Source: Lewinellaceae bacterium (GTDB lineage Bacteria > Bacteroidota > Bacteroidia > Chitinophagales > Saprospiraceae). Taken from it: a DNA stretch of 64,000 nucleotides. Both the position numbers and the translations under genes were made by a program. The stretch spans positions 372,001 to 436,000 of the forward strand of contig JACJYC010000004.1 in NCBI GenBank assembly GCA_020636325.1. The letters run 5' to 3'. The notes under the pieces are model-generated. The model was not told the origin of the DNA. It ran no database searches and worked only from the letters and a program-made list of their open reading frames with translations. The first letter of the stretch is position 1. Each line of letters opens with the position of its first letter. This document shows, piece after piece, positions 34,127 to 44,289 of this stretch.

Positions 34127-35239
34127 ATGAACGTTCAGTACATATCCCAAAACTATTTGCAATTGTACGCCTTTAAAAAACGCAAAGATTTGAAACAGAT
34201 TTACCTGCTTTTGGCCCTGCTGTTCGCAGGAACCTTAAGTGCGCAAGACATCCACTACTCCCAATTCTACAACGCTCCTTTTGTTCTGAACCCTGGCCTG
34301 ACAGGGATTTTTGGCGGAGATGTAAGAGTCACCGGAAATTTTCGCAACCAATGGCACCGGGTCCCCGTGGATTATACCACCTTCTCCGCAGCCGTAGATA
34401 TGAACTTCATCAACCGGACCGCCAGGAAAGGTTTCTTCTCCGGCGGCCTGGCATTTTCCCGGGACCAGGCCGGCTATTCCAAGCTGCAACTCGTCAACCT
34501 GGGCCTCAACGGCTCCTACACCCGCGCCTTCGACGATAACTTCTTCGGAACCATCGGCGCCCAATTAGGGGTCAACAGCCGGCGGTTCAAAACCGACCAG
34601 CTTTCCTTCGATGAGCAGTTCGACCAATACCAGGGCGTGTACATCCCCGGATCGCCGACCGGAGAGAATTTTACCAATACCAGCAATTTTTTCCTCGACT
34701 TCGGCCTGGGCATCAACTTCAGGGTCCAGGAACTGAAACGCAACCAGCTGGTCGACCTGCTCACCAAGCGGTCGAAACTGGATTTCGGGATCGGCGTGTT
34801 CCACCTGAACCAGCCCGACCAGGCTTTCTTCGCCGGGGAAAAGGTCAAACTCCCCATGCGCTTCAGCCCTTACCTCATGGGCGTCCTGCAACTCAGCAGC
34901 AGCCTTGATCTCGCCGGCAATGTTTACGGCCAATTCCAGACCGTCTACCAGGAATACCTGGGAATGCTCGGCCTGAATATCCATCTCAGCCGGACCCTCG
35001 GCCGGCAATTCGCCGTTCAACCCGGACTTGGGTACCGGTTCAATAACGTGTTCGGCGATGCCTGGATTCCGAATATCCAAGCCACTTACAACAATTGGCA
35101 GGTCGGGTTCAGTTATGACCTTAACCGCTCGGATTTTAAAGTGGCAACGGACCACCGCGGCGGGCCCGAAGTGTCGATCCGGTACATCTTCCGATCTGTA
35201 CCGGCATTGCCTTACTTTAAATTCTGCCCCCTGATCTGA
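34127..35239 (+). CDS. T9SS membrane protein, PorP/SprF family
   Basis: 370 residues. Hydrophobic signal segment at about 26-37 after a long basic N-region; mature part starts QDIHYSQFYNAPFVLNPGLTG, the family hallmark. The rest is outer-membrane beta barrel (GDVRVTGNFRNQWHRVPVDY, FFSGGLAFSRDQAGYSKLQL, NIQATYNNWQVGFSYDLNRS). Known role: partner of T9SS that carries or anchors substrates with the type B (gliding-associated) C-terminus. Such a cargo is encoded two genes downstream. First gene of a likely four-gene operon (gaps 33, 32 and 12 bases). Start codon choice is slightly uncertain because of the long N-region. Confidence 0.93.
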   Translation: MNVQYISQNYLQLYAFKKRKDLKQIYLLLALLFAGTLSAQDIHYSQFYNAPFVLNPGLTGIFGGDVRVTGNFRNQWHRVPVDYTTFSAAVDMNFINRTARKGFFSGGLAFSRDQAGYSKLQLVNLGLNGSYTRAFDDNFFGTIGAQLGVNSRRFKTDQLSFDEQFDQYQGVYIPGSPTGENFTNTSNFFLDFGLGINFRVQELKRNQLVDLLTKRSKLDFGIGVFHLNQPDQAFFAGEKVKLPMRFSPYLMGVLQLSSSLDLAGNVYGQFQTVYQEYLGMLGLNIHLSRTLGRQFAVQPGLGYRFNNVFGDAWIPNIQATYNNWQVGFSYDLNRSDFKVATDHRGGPEVSIRYIFRSVPALPYFKFCPLI

Positions 35240-35272
35240 TCATTTTCCCAAATTACCGTTTTTCTTACCCGC

Positions 35273-38038
35273 ATGGATACCAAGGTTATGAAACAATATA
35301 TCTTTTTAATCCTTTGCCTTGCATTCGGCCTGCAATCAGGATATTCCCAAACAGTAGACCAATGGATCAAGGCCGGCGACCGTGCTTCCTCTAAAGCCGA
35401 TTATTACGCCGCTTTCCGTTATTACGAAGTTGCACTCCAATACGACTCCACCCGGATAGATGTATGGAACCAATACGCGGAATCCGCCAGGCAGTTTGAC
35501 GCCTATAACAAGGCTGCCAAAGCCTATGAGAAGGTGGTCGGCTCGCCGCAAGGCAGAAATTTCCCCAAAGCCGCTTTCTGGTTGGCTCAATGCAAGCAAA
35601 GGCTGGGCCAGTATGAAAGCGCGGAAGCCTTTTACCGGCAATACATCGACGACCAGCCCAATATTTCCGATGCCGATTCGGTCGCCGCAATGAAGGGTAT
35701 CGCCGATTGCATCTGGGCTGATTCCATCGCACAACATCAATCGGATATCGTAATCGTCAACCTGGGGGACAAGATCAATTCCCCTTATTCGGATATCGCG
35801 CCGGCCTTCCGCGGCGATGAGTTCTATTATTCGGCTTACCGTTTTATAGACGACCGGGATACCGCCAACCCGCCGCGCACTTTCTTCAAGATCCTTAAAT
35901 CCGTAGAGGGCGCCGAAGGACAACCCATTTCCGACCTGACGCTCAAAGAGGGCGTGCACGCAGCACACACCTCTTTCAACAAGGATTACACGATGGTGTA
36001 TTTCAACCTCTGCGAATACGAAGACCAGAATAAAATCCGCTGCGATGTATACCGCAGCCCGGTCAGCGCGGACGGCAAATGGGGCGACCCCGTGAAACTC
36101 GATATCAACCTGCCGGGCTTCACCACCACCCAACCCAGTATCGGCGTGAACGGGCAAACCGGACAGGAAGTCCTTTATTTCTCCTCTGACCGGCCGGGCG
36201 GCAAAGGCCATATGGACCTCTGGTACAGCCTCCTTGATGAAAATGGGAAACCGGGGCAGCCCATGAACCTCGGCCCCCTGAACACCGCGGGAAATGATGT
36301 AACCCCATTCTGGTATACCCCGACCCAAACCCTGTATTTCAGTACCGACGGCAGGCCGACCCTGGGCGGATACGATATTTATGAAAGCCATTACCTGGGC
36401 GAGCGATGGTCCGCTCCGGAGAATATGGGGATTCCCGTCAATTCAAGCTACGACGACCAGTACTTTATCCTGAATCCCTACGGCTATCTGGCTTACCTGG
36501 CGTCGAAAAGACCCCATGAGAATGCGATTTTCTGGGATGATACGAAGGACGCCTGTTGTTTTGACCTGTATTACCAGCAAAGGGATGTCCTCGTGCTGGA
36601 TGTCTTTACCTTTAATAATGAGGACAAATCCCCCTTGCCGGGTACGGTCGTTGAGTTGATCGAGATCCTGCCCAACGGCGATGAAAAGCTGGTCAGCAAA
36701 CTCTACAATGCCGACGGGAACGACTTCTTCTTCCCGTTGGAAAGGGGTAAAAAATACAAGGTCCGGGGCAGCAAGGAAGAGTTTTCGCCCGATATGGCGA
36801 TCATCGATACGCGCGATCCCAAATATAAGGACCAGACCCGCATCCGGCAGGATCTTTTCCTCGATCCCGGGATCCGGCTGGATGTCCTGACCTTCAGAAA
36901 GATCGACTCCCTTGCGCTGAACGGCGCGACGGTCGAGGTCATGGAATTGACGCCCGACGGCAATATCCTGGTCGACATTGCCGAAAATACACCGGGGAAC
37001 AAATCAGAATTCATCGTCCAGAAAGGCAAACGCTATGTGATCAAAGGCACCCGCCCGGGATTCATCGGGCCCCAGCTCGACACGCTTGACCTTACCGATC
37101 CCAAATGGGCGGACGTTACCAGCATAGAGCGCAGACTCTACTTCCCGCAAACCCTCGAAATCCGGACATTTGACGCCAAAAACCATCAACCGCTGGCAGG
37201 GGTAACCATAGAGATCATGACCTTTGCGCCGACAGGTTTGGACTCCTTGTCCACGCGCACCAATTTTGAGGACAATAAATTCCTGTACTCGCCCTTCGAC
37301 CTGGAAAGGAACTATTTCGTTCAGGCTTCCCGGCCGGGATACCTGCCCTTTGTAATTGATAATCTGCAGATCCCGGAAAAGGAAATTATCGACGCGGGCG
37401 GCGAGATCGTCCTGGAAATTGAACTGCAGCGCAAGTCGATCGTCGAAATGCTGCCGATCTCCCTGTATTACGACAACGACCGCCCGGACCCCCGGACACT
37501 CAATATCACGACGGACAAGGAATATGTTCAAACCTACGAATTGTACTACGCCAAAAAGGATGAATTCCTGAACGAATTCACCCAGGGCCGGACGGAACAG
37601 GAAAAATTCCGGGAAACCACCCGTTTCAATGACTTCTTCGACCGGGAGGTCAAAAAGGGAAGGGATGCACTGGATGTATTCGCGGAAGAACTCCTGGTGG
37701 TGCTGAAGGACAATTCATCCGTTACCCTGACGCTGATGGGGTATGCCAGCCCGCGCGCTACGGCGCCCTACAACTTCAACCTGAGTAAACGCCGGATCGA
37801 TTGCGTCAAAAATTACTTTGAGGGTTACCTGGACGGCGCCCTGGTGCCGTACATGTCTTCGGGCAAACTGAAATTCAAGGAAGAACCTTACGGCGAATCG
37901 ACCGCCAACCTGGATGAGGTCAGCGACAAGCTGAATGACCCCCGGAACTCGGTCTACAGCATCCGGGCATCAGTGGAAAGAAGAGTGGAGATTAAGAAAA
38001 TCGATATCAAAAACAAAGAATTGACGAGCAATCGCTAA
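35273..38038 (+). CDS. PorE-like TPR/PD40/CRD/OmpA protein
   Basis: 921 residues. Signal peptide (ILCLAFGLQSGYSQ; ATG at 35288 is an alternative start). Order: TPR (about 25-140), WD40/PD40-like beta-propeller (about 165-410: APAFRGDEFYYSAYRF, GQEVLYFSSDRPGGKGHMDLW, TLYFSTDGRPTLGGYDIY), three tandem carboxypeptidase-regulatory-like domains (about 440-720), and an OmpA-like C-terminus (about 725-905). The architecture is that of P. gingivalis PorE, which links T9SS to peptidoglycan, but with three CRDs. The OmpA motif reads GYASPRATAPYNFNLSKRR (from G823) instead of the usual GHTDNxG, so peptidoglycan contact may differ. Confidence 0.88.
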   Translation: MDTKVMKQYIFLILCLAFGLQSGYSQTVDQWIKAGDRASSKADYYAAFRYYEVALQYDSTRIDVWNQYAESARQFDAYNKAAKAYEKVVGSPQGRNFPKAAFWLAQCKQRLGQYESAEAFYRQYIDDQPNISDADSVAAMKGIADCIWADSIAQHQSDIVIVNLGDKINSPYSDIAPAFRGDEFYYSAYRFIDDRDTANPPRTFFKILKSVEGAEGQPISDLTLKEGVHAAHTSFNKDYTMVYFNLCEYEDQNKIRCDVYRSPVSADGKWGDPVKLDINLPGFTTTQPSIGVNGQTGQEVLYFSSDRPGGKGHMDLWYSLLDENGKPGQPMNLGPLNTAGNDVTPFWYTPTQTLYFSTDGRPTLGGYDIYESHYLGERWSAPENMGIPVNSSYDDQYFILNPYGYLAYLASKRPHENAIFWDDTKDACCFDLYYQQRDVLVLDVFTFNNEDKSPLPGTVVELIEILPNGDEKLVSKLYNADGNDFFFPLERGKKYKVRGSKEEFSPDMAIIDTRDPKYKDQTRIRQDLFLDPGIRLDVLTFRKIDSLALNGATVEVMELTPDGNILVDIAENTPGNKSEFIVQKGKRYVIKGTRPGFIGPQLDTLDLTDPKWADVTSIERRLYFPQTLEIRTFDAKNHQPLAGVTIEIMTFAPTGLDSLSTRTNFEDNKFLYSPFDLERNYFVQASRPGYLPFVIDNLQIPEKEIIDAGGEIVLEIELQRKSIVEMLPISLYYDNDRPDPRTLNITTDKEYVQTYELYYAKKDEFLNEFTQGRTEQEKFRETTRFNDFFDREVKKGRDALDVFAEELLVVLKDNSSVTLTLMGYASPRATAPYNFNLSKRRIDCVKNYFEGYLDGALVPYMSSGKLKFKEEPYGESTANLDEVSDKLNDPRNSVYSIRASVERRVEIKKIDIKNKELTSNR

Positions 38039-38070
38039 GCTGGTCGACTCGAAATCTTCAATCTCATACC

Positions 38071-41000
38071 ATGGAGAAAACATTCCATAAACATATTGCA
38101 CACGGCCATTTCAGCCAGGGACCGTCGTGGTTAAAAAATATAAAGATGAAACGCATTCATACCCAAAAACAGCTCCGGACCGGAGCGCTGAATACGCTGA
38201 TTTTGCTGATAGCCCTTGCCTGGTCTGCCGCCCTTCATGGAGAAGGTACGCGCCAGGTGGCCCCGACCGGGCCGGGCGACATTGTAATGCTGGAAACGAA
38301 CAGCCCCGATTTCGGCAATTTCGCCACCTTCAACGGCCCGGAAGACAGCCGGCTCTACATTACGATCAATGACCCGGGCGAAGTGGTCTATCTCGGTTTG
38401 TCGGCCGAATTCAGCGATCTCGGGTCGCCTTTCGGGTTGCTGAGTTACAGCCAGTATCGCTTTCGCATCAAGAAGGTGGTGCAGGGAGGCCCCGACCCGA
38501 TCGTTCACGGCCCGTTTACCATCAGCAATACCAACGCCAATGTCAACAGTTGGAACCAGGCGCAATACGGATCGTACAGCGTAACCGCCACCAACTCCGC
38601 CGGACAACTGATCTACCAGTTCGCACCCGGTTCGGCCGGCGATTACTATATTGAATTTGCGGATTTTACCAGCGATAACGACCCCAAAGTAATGATCGGT
38701 TACTGGGACATCACCGTTACCTCGGGGGGAAACCCCGTCAACGGCCGTGTCTGGTCAAGGAACTGGGCCTTCCGCACCCCCAGGGTTGCCGGCAATATTT
38801 ACCCGGAATGCGGTTGGGACCGGCCGTTCAACGGCACCCTTTATTCCTATACGACGGACGGATTCGTTTCCAAAATCGATTTTCAGAATTCCGGATTCCA
38901 GGGGCTGTCCTTCAACGTGGCTTTCACCAGCCAGGGGCCCGGCGCCACCGGCGACCTGACCGAAAGGCGTAAATCGGTATATAATGCCAACGCGACCGGC
39001 GCGGCGGCGGAACATAAAATATTCCTGTCCGAACCGGACCCCGTGGTGTTCCCCAACGGAGAATGCGGGGAGATCACCGCTGCGTCCACGTTTCACTGTA
39101 CCGGCGACGGCAACTTCTGCCTCGATGTGTCCGTTACCAAACCCGGACAGGTGGAAATCTACCTGGATTTTAACCGGAACGGGATATTTGATCCCAACTC
39201 CCAGGATGTCAGCCTGGTCTATAATTTCGGACCCAATGAAATTGCGGCCTGCATTCCCTGGGACGGACTCAGGGGGGACAGTACGGCGGTCGCTTTCGGC
39301 GATACCGTGAACCTTCTTTTTTACTATTCCCAGGGCGTCCAGCATTGGGCCGTTTACGACGGTGAATTCCTGAAGAACGGGTTCTGCGTGGAAGCCGTGC
39401 GCCCCACCTGCGGAAGCCTGACAACGGATATCCTTTATTGGGATGACCGGAACATCGTGGAAGATCCGGGAACCGGCCAGCCCAAGGACGGCCGCGGCGG
39501 CTGCCCCTGCGGCAGCGGGTGCCGTACCTGGACCAACTTCGACTCCAACCCCGGGATGAATGATTGCAGCAATATCCAGGATGAAAACACCACCGGATAC
39601 GGCGATAAAAGCACGCTGAACACCTGGTGGTACGCCAACATCGTATTTGAACAAAAGGTAAACATCCCGCTGCTCAGCTGCATGATCGTAACCGCTGACG
39701 ACAGCATTTGCGCCGGTGAAACCACCGTGTTTGAAGCGATCGTTTCAGGGACCTCTACCCAATATACCTATTCCTGGTCGGGCCCGGCCGGCTTTACGTC
39801 CAACCAGGCTTCTACCGGCCCGATCGGCATCCCCGGAGAATACTGCGTCACGATCACGGATGTTCACGGATGTACCTCCACCTGTTGCCGCGACCTGATC
39901 CAGAACGGAACCCTTGTGGTGACGGCAGCTTCCACCAACGCCACTTGCGAAGCTTCCACAGACGGTACCGTAACTGCCATGGCATCCGGCGGGGTAGGCG
40001 ATTATTCCTACAGCCTTGACAACGGCCCGTTCCAACCCGACCCGGTGTTCACCGGTGTCAGCGCCGGGACCCATACCCTTACCGTAATGGACGACCAGGG
40101 CTGTCCGGCCGTGATCGAGGTGATGGTGGAAGCCGACCTGGTGATCGATATTGCCTACCCGGATACGATCCTGGTGTGCAGCGGCGAATCAGCCCAGATC
40201 ACGCCGGTGGGCAGTACGATCGGGTTGTTTTTCAGCTGGGATCCTGTAGCGGGCCTGAGTGACCCGAATGCGGCGGACCCGGTGGTAACGCCTTCCGGAC
40301 CTACGCTCTATACCGTGACGATCGGCCTGGAAAATGTACCCGCCTGCCAGGTGGAACAACAGGTGTTCGTCAATGTGACGCCGCCCATCAACCTGGAAGT
40401 TTCGGGCGACCTGACGACCTGCCAGGATTCGACCACCCTGATCGCTACGGCTTCGGCAGGTGTCGGATTTGCCTGGTATGACGGCGACGGCAACCTGATT
40501 TCAGACCAGGCAGAGATCACCTTCCCCGTTTCCGGCTCGGCTGATTACAGCGTCATCGCATCCGACACATTGGGGTGCCAGGATACCGTTCTGCTGACGG
40601 TCAGCGGCGGCCCGGTCGATGTGGTCGTACCCGATACGGCTGCCGTTTGCCTGGGTGAGCAGATCGACCTGACCGTGATCAATCAGGACCCCAATGATAC
40701 TTTGACCTATTTGTGGACCCCGGCCGGGCTTTTTGCCGGAGGGACGGATACGGCGAGCCCTGATTATATCGAAACAGTCGGGTATAACACCGTTTATGTG
40801 ACGATTACCAACCAGTTTGGCTGCATGTACGAAGATTCGGTCCATGTTGCGGTCATCGACCCGGCTATCAGCCTCAGCTTTACCAGTGAAGTGCAATGCG
40901 ACGGGACGACCGTCAAATTTACCAATACCAGTACCGATGCGTTCGGTTATCTGTGGCTGTTCGGCGACGGTACTACCAGCACGGCAACCAATCCGGTTCA

Positions 41001-43821
41001 CCTGTATCCGGGGCCCGGCACCTATACCGTCACCCTGACCACGGTGTATGATGTGGACTGCGTCGTGCCGGCAACGGCTACCATCGTCGTTGAGGCGCCG
41101 GAACTGATCGCGGACTTTACTTACGATATCGTAGCATGTGCGCAAACCGGCGCAACGATTGCCTTTTTTGACCAGACCTTTAACTCCTCCGGCAGCGACC
41201 TGACCTGGATGTGGACCTTCAGCAACGGGACGACTTCCGGCGAGCAGAATCCGATGGTCGATTTTGCCGGTTCCGGCGAACTGATCGCCACCCTGGTGGT
41301 AAATGCCTCCAACGGCTGCGTGAGCGAAGTTTCGGATACCCTCGACATTCAATTGGTCGACGTCAGCCTGGCGGACACCATTATCGTTTGCCTGGGCGAT
41401 TCGGCGGAGTTGAATCCGGACGGAAACCCCGATCTGACTTACGAATGGACCCCGGCAACCGGCCTGGACGACCCGAATTCGGCCAATCCGACCGTTACAC
41501 CGGCCTCCACGACGATTTACTCCGTCACCATACAGAATATTGCCGGCTCGGACACGTGTACCATTACAGAACAGATCACCGTATTCGTGCCCGATCCGAT
41601 CAATTTGAATATCGGTCCGGATATCGTCACCTGCGGCGAAGATGTGACCCTGACGGCATCAGCCGATGTGCCGGTGACGGTGCAGTGGATCAGCACCAAT
41701 GAAGGCGGCCCGATCGGCAACGGCCCTGTGATCGAATTCAACCCCTTCGGGACGGATACCATCATTGCCAAGGCAACCGACGGCTTCGGCTGTATGGCCT
41801 TCGACACCCTGATCCTGATCAACAACGGGGTAGATGCGGAGCTTGATCCCGCCGGGCCGATCATGGCCTGCGAAGGGTTTGAGACCGAATTCTCGGTGAC
41901 CAACCTCGACCCCAACGACGTCCTGAGCTATCAATGGTCGCCGGCGGAATTTATTGTCGGCAGCACCACGGATTCGGCCGCGACCTATGTCATTACCGAA
42001 GGCAATATTACCGTTCAGGTCATCGTGTCCAATCAATTCGGCTGCAACGATACCCTGACAGCCCAATTGTCGGTGGTTCCTTTTGACCCCAACCTCCCGG
42101 ATACGGTAATGGTTTGTCCCGGTACGCAACCGGAGATCAACCCCGAATTCACGCCGGGTTATACCTACCAATGGTCGCCGCCGGAAGGGCTCAGCGATCC
42201 GAATGCCCCCAATCCGGTTTTCACCGGTACGGAGGACATGTTGTACTATGTTACCGTAACCAATACCGTCCAGGGCTTCACCTGCGAAGTGACGGATTCG
42301 GTTTGGGTGCTCTTCTATCCTGAGATCGGACTGGAGACCACCGGCGACACGGTCCTTTGCGAGGCTGTCCCCATCGTGCTGACCGCAGCAACCGACGTAC
42401 CCGCGCAGATTGACTGGTATACGGATTTCAACGGCACACCGTTCGATTCAGGTTCACCCATAACGGTGACCCCGGAAAACGGGCAGAATATTTACATGGC
42501 CATTGCAACGGACACCCTTACCGGCTGTCAGGATACCAGCATGGTTACGATCCTGGTCAATTCGATCAACGGCATACCGGATACGATGATCACCGTGTGC
42601 GCCAATACCCCGACCGAATTGAACCCGGGCGGCAATCCCGGTCTGGAATACGTGTGGACGCCGGATACGAACCTCGACCTTACGGAGCCCTGGAATCCGG
42701 TCATTACAACCGATTCCATGCAGACCTTCCATGTGGTCATCACCGACCCCGGCAGCGGATGCATGCTCACCCGGGATATCAAGGTAAACGTGTATCCGCT
42801 GATCAACATCAATGCCGGAGAGGACATCGTGCAATGCGCGCAAAATCCGGTTACGCTGGAGGCTGCTGCCGACGTGGATCTGGAGAGCGTGATCTGGCTG
42901 GAGAACGGCACGCAGGTGGGTACGGGTTTGATCATTACGCCCACGCCGCCGTTGGGCATTGTTGAATATGTGGTGATCGGTACCGACTTCAACGGCTGTA
43001 TGGACAGCGACACCGTGATGGTCAGCACCGTGCCTGTGCAAGCGACCATTACCGCTCCGCTGGTGATCTGTGAAGAGACCGATGCGGTGGAATTGATGGT
43101 TACCAATCTGGATCCGACCCAGGAACTGACCATTGAATGGAGCCCGGCCAACGCGGTTGAACCCGCCACCGGCCCCATTGTTACGGTCAACCCCAACCTC
43201 GCTACCGATTTTACGGCTATTGTGACCAATCAATACGGCTGTTCGGATACGTTGAGCACGTCCGTTACGCTGATCACCCTGAACCTGGATCTGACGATCA
43301 GTGCGGAACCGGATACCATCCGGTTGGGCGAATCGACGACCATCACCGTCGGCGGATGCCCAACCTGCGATTTTGACTGGACCGTGCCTTCAGGCGGCAT
43401 TACCCCGGATACAGGGCCCATTGTTGTGGCAACGCCGGAAGAGGCCGGAAGCCAGGTCTATGAGGTTGCTGTCGGCATGTTGGGTTGTGTAGAAGAACTG
43501 AGCATTGAGATCGTGGTGTTGCCGTTTGTTTGCGACGAGGACCACGTGTTCCTGCCCAATACCTTTACGCCGAACGGCGACGGCGTCAACGACGTGGTGC
43601 GCCTGAGGAGCCTCTTCCTGGAGGATTACCTCGACTTTGAGCTGATGATCTATAACCGCTGGGGGCAGGAGATCTTCCGGACCACCGATCCGTTCGCGAT
43701 CTGGGACGGCACCTTCAAGGGAGAAAGATTGCCGCCGGACGTATACGGCTATTGGTTGAAAGTCAGGTGTCCTGACGAAGAAGAATTGATCCAGAAGGGC
43801 AATATTACGCTTATCCGTTAG
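38071..43821 (+). CDS. 1916-residue PKD/Ig-repeat adhesin with T9SS type B C-terminus
   Basis: Signal segment ALNTLILLIALAWSAALHG at about 39-57; ATG 38146 is an alternative, better-placed start. Then a GEVED-like domain (about 345-400: VEIYLDFNRNGIFDPNSQDV), a SprB repeat (NATCEASTDGTVTAMASGG), many Ig/PKD-like domains with the recurrent word SWDP-x-x-G-L-S/D-D-P-N-A, and two classic PKD domains (LWLFGDGTTSTATNP; WMWTFSNGTTSGEQNP). The last ~95 residues are a gliding-motility-associated domain (FLPNTFTPNGDGVNDVVRL, IYNRWGQEIF). Likely the cargo of the PorP/PorE-like pair encoded just upstream; a surface adhesin or SprB-like filament. Confidence 0.88.
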   Translation: MEKTFHKHIAHGHFSQGPSWLKNIKMKRIHTQKQLRTGALNTLILLIALAWSAALHGEGTRQVAPTGPGDIVMLETNSPDFGNFATFNGPEDSRLYITINDPGEVVYLGLSAEFSDLGSPFGLLSYSQYRFRIKKVVQGGPDPIVHGPFTISNTNANVNSWNQAQYGSYSVTATNSAGQLIYQFAPGSAGDYYIEFADFTSDNDPKVMIGYWDITVTSGGNPVNGRVWSRNWAFRTPRVAGNIYPECGWDRPFNGTLYSYTTDGFVSKIDFQNSGFQGLSFNVAFTSQGPGATGDLTERRKSVYNANATGAAAEHKIFLSEPDPVVFPNGECGEITAASTFHCTGDGNFCLDVSVTKPGQVEIYLDFNRNGIFDPNSQDVSLVYNFGPNEIAACIPWDGLRGDSTAVAFGDTVNLLFYYSQGVQHWAVYDGEFLKNGFCVEAVRPTCGSLTTDILYWDDRNIVEDPGTGQPKDGRGGCPCGSGCRTWTNFDSNPGMNDCSNIQDENTTGYGDKSTLNTWWYANIVFEQKVNIPLLSCMIVTADDSICAGETTVFEAIVSGTSTQYTYSWSGPAGFTSNQASTGPIGIPGEYCVTITDVHGCTSTCCRDLIQNGTLVVTAASTNATCEASTDGTVTAMASGGVGDYSYSLDNGPFQPDPVFTGVSAGTHTLTVMDDQGCPAVIEVMVEADLVIDIAYPDTILVCSGESAQITPVGSTIGLFFSWDPVAGLSDPNAADPVVTPSGPTLYTVTIGLENVPACQVEQQVFVNVTPPINLEVSGDLTTCQDSTTLIATASAGVGFAWYDGDGNLISDQAEITFPVSGSADYSVIASDTLGCQDTVLLTVSGGPVDVVVPDTAAVCLGEQIDLTVINQDPNDTLTYLWTPAGLFAGGTDTASPDYIETVGYNTVYVTITNQFGCMYEDSVHVAVIDPAISLSFTSEVQCDGTTVKFTNTSTDAFGYLWLFGDGTTSTATNPVHLYPGPGTYTVTLTTVYDVDCVVPATATIVVEAPELIADFTYDIVACAQTGATIAFFDQTFNSSGSDLTWMWTFSNGTTSGEQNPMVDFAGSGELIATLVVNASNGCVSEVSDTLDIQLVDVSLADTIIVCLGDSAELNPDGNPDLTYEWTPATGLDDPNSANPTVTPASTTIYSVTIQNIAGSDTCTITEQITVFVPDPINLNIGPDIVTCGEDVTLTASADVPVTVQWISTNEGGPIGNGPVIEFNPFGTDTIIAKATDGFGCMAFDTLILINNGVDAELDPAGPIMACEGFETEFSVTNLDPNDVLSYQWSPAEFIVGSTTDSAATYVITEGNITVQVIVSNQFGCNDTLTAQLSVVPFDPNLPDTVMVCPGTQPEINPEFTPGYTYQWSPPEGLSDPNAPNPVFTGTEDMLYYVTVTNTVQGFTCEVTDSVWVLFYPEIGLETTGDTVLCEAVPIVLTAATDVPAQIDWYTDFNGTPFDSGSPITVTPENGQNIYMAIATDTLTGCQDTSMVTILVNSINGIPDTMITVCANTPTELNPGGNPGLEYVWTPDTNLDLTEPWNPVITTDSMQTFHVVITDPGSGCMLTRDIKVNVYPLININAGEDIVQCAQNPVTLEAAADVDLESVIWLENGTQVGTGLIITPTPPLGIVEYVVIGTDFNGCMDSDTVMVSTVPVQATITAPLVICEETDAVELMVTNLDPTQELTIEWSPANAVEPATGPIVTVNPNLATDFTAIVTNQYGCSDTLSTSVTLITLNLDLTISAEPDTIRLGESTTITVGGCPTCDFDWTVPSGGITPDTGPIVVATPEEAGSQVYEVAVGMLGCVEELSIEIVVLPFVCDEDHVFLPNTFTPNGDGVNDVVRLRSLFLEDYLDFELMIYNRWGQEIFRTTDPFAIWDGTFKGERLPPDVYGYWLKVRCPDEEELIQKGNITLIR

Positions 43822-43833
43822 CGTTTAGAGGAT

Positions 43834-44205
43834 ATGCTTTATCTGTTTTGTCTTTTACTCACCGTACAGGTGCAAAATACAGGGGCCGAGGTCATACAAT
43901 GGCTCGGCCCCACTGAATATGATTTCGGCGATCTTCCCTACAAGAAGGAGGCCTACCATACTTTCCGTTTCAAAAATGTGAGCGGTTCGCCCATGGTGAT
44001 CGACAACGTCCGGCCCTCCTGCGGGTGCACGAGCCTGGAATGGCAAAAAACGCCCATTCCGGCGGACTCCCTTGCGGATATCCGCATCGAATATGATGCC
44101 CGGGACAAAGGATATTTCCGAAAATCCATCCGGGTATTTGTCAGCGGGCAGCGCAAAGCGGAAAAGTTGTGGATAGAGGGCTTTGTCATCGCGCCGGATG
44201 AGTGA
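43834..44205 (+). CDS. DUF1573 protein
   Basis: 123 residues with a short hydrophobic N-terminus (LYLFCLLLTVQVQ) and one DUF1573 Ig-like (ASH/HYDIN-type) domain: YDFGDLPYKKEAYHTFRFKN, RPSCGCTSLEW with the conserved CGC, and FRKSIRVFVSG. It starts 12 bases after the giant adhesin, so it is probably the last gene of the PorP operon; role unknown but surface or periplasmic. Confidence 0.85.
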   Translation: MLYLFCLLLTVQVQNTGAEVIQWLGPTEYDFGDLPYKKEAYHTFRFKNVSGSPMVIDNVRPSCGCTSLEWQKTPIPADSLADIRIEYDARDKGYFRKSIRVFVSGQRKAEKLWIEGFVIAPDE

Positions 44206-44254
44206 AACTTGCCGTTTAACCTTTCCGTAACATTTTTTAGCTGTTAAATTCGTG

Positions 44255-44262
44255 TATATTTG
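44255..44262 (+). promoter_or_regulatory. -7 element TATATTTG for the signal peptidase gene
   Basis: Perfect TAnnTTTG match, 28 bases before ATG 44290. It covers an in-frame TTG at 44260, which therefore cannot be the start. Confidence 0.55.
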
Positions 44263-44289
44263 CGCGGAATAAAACAGAGGGCTATACCT

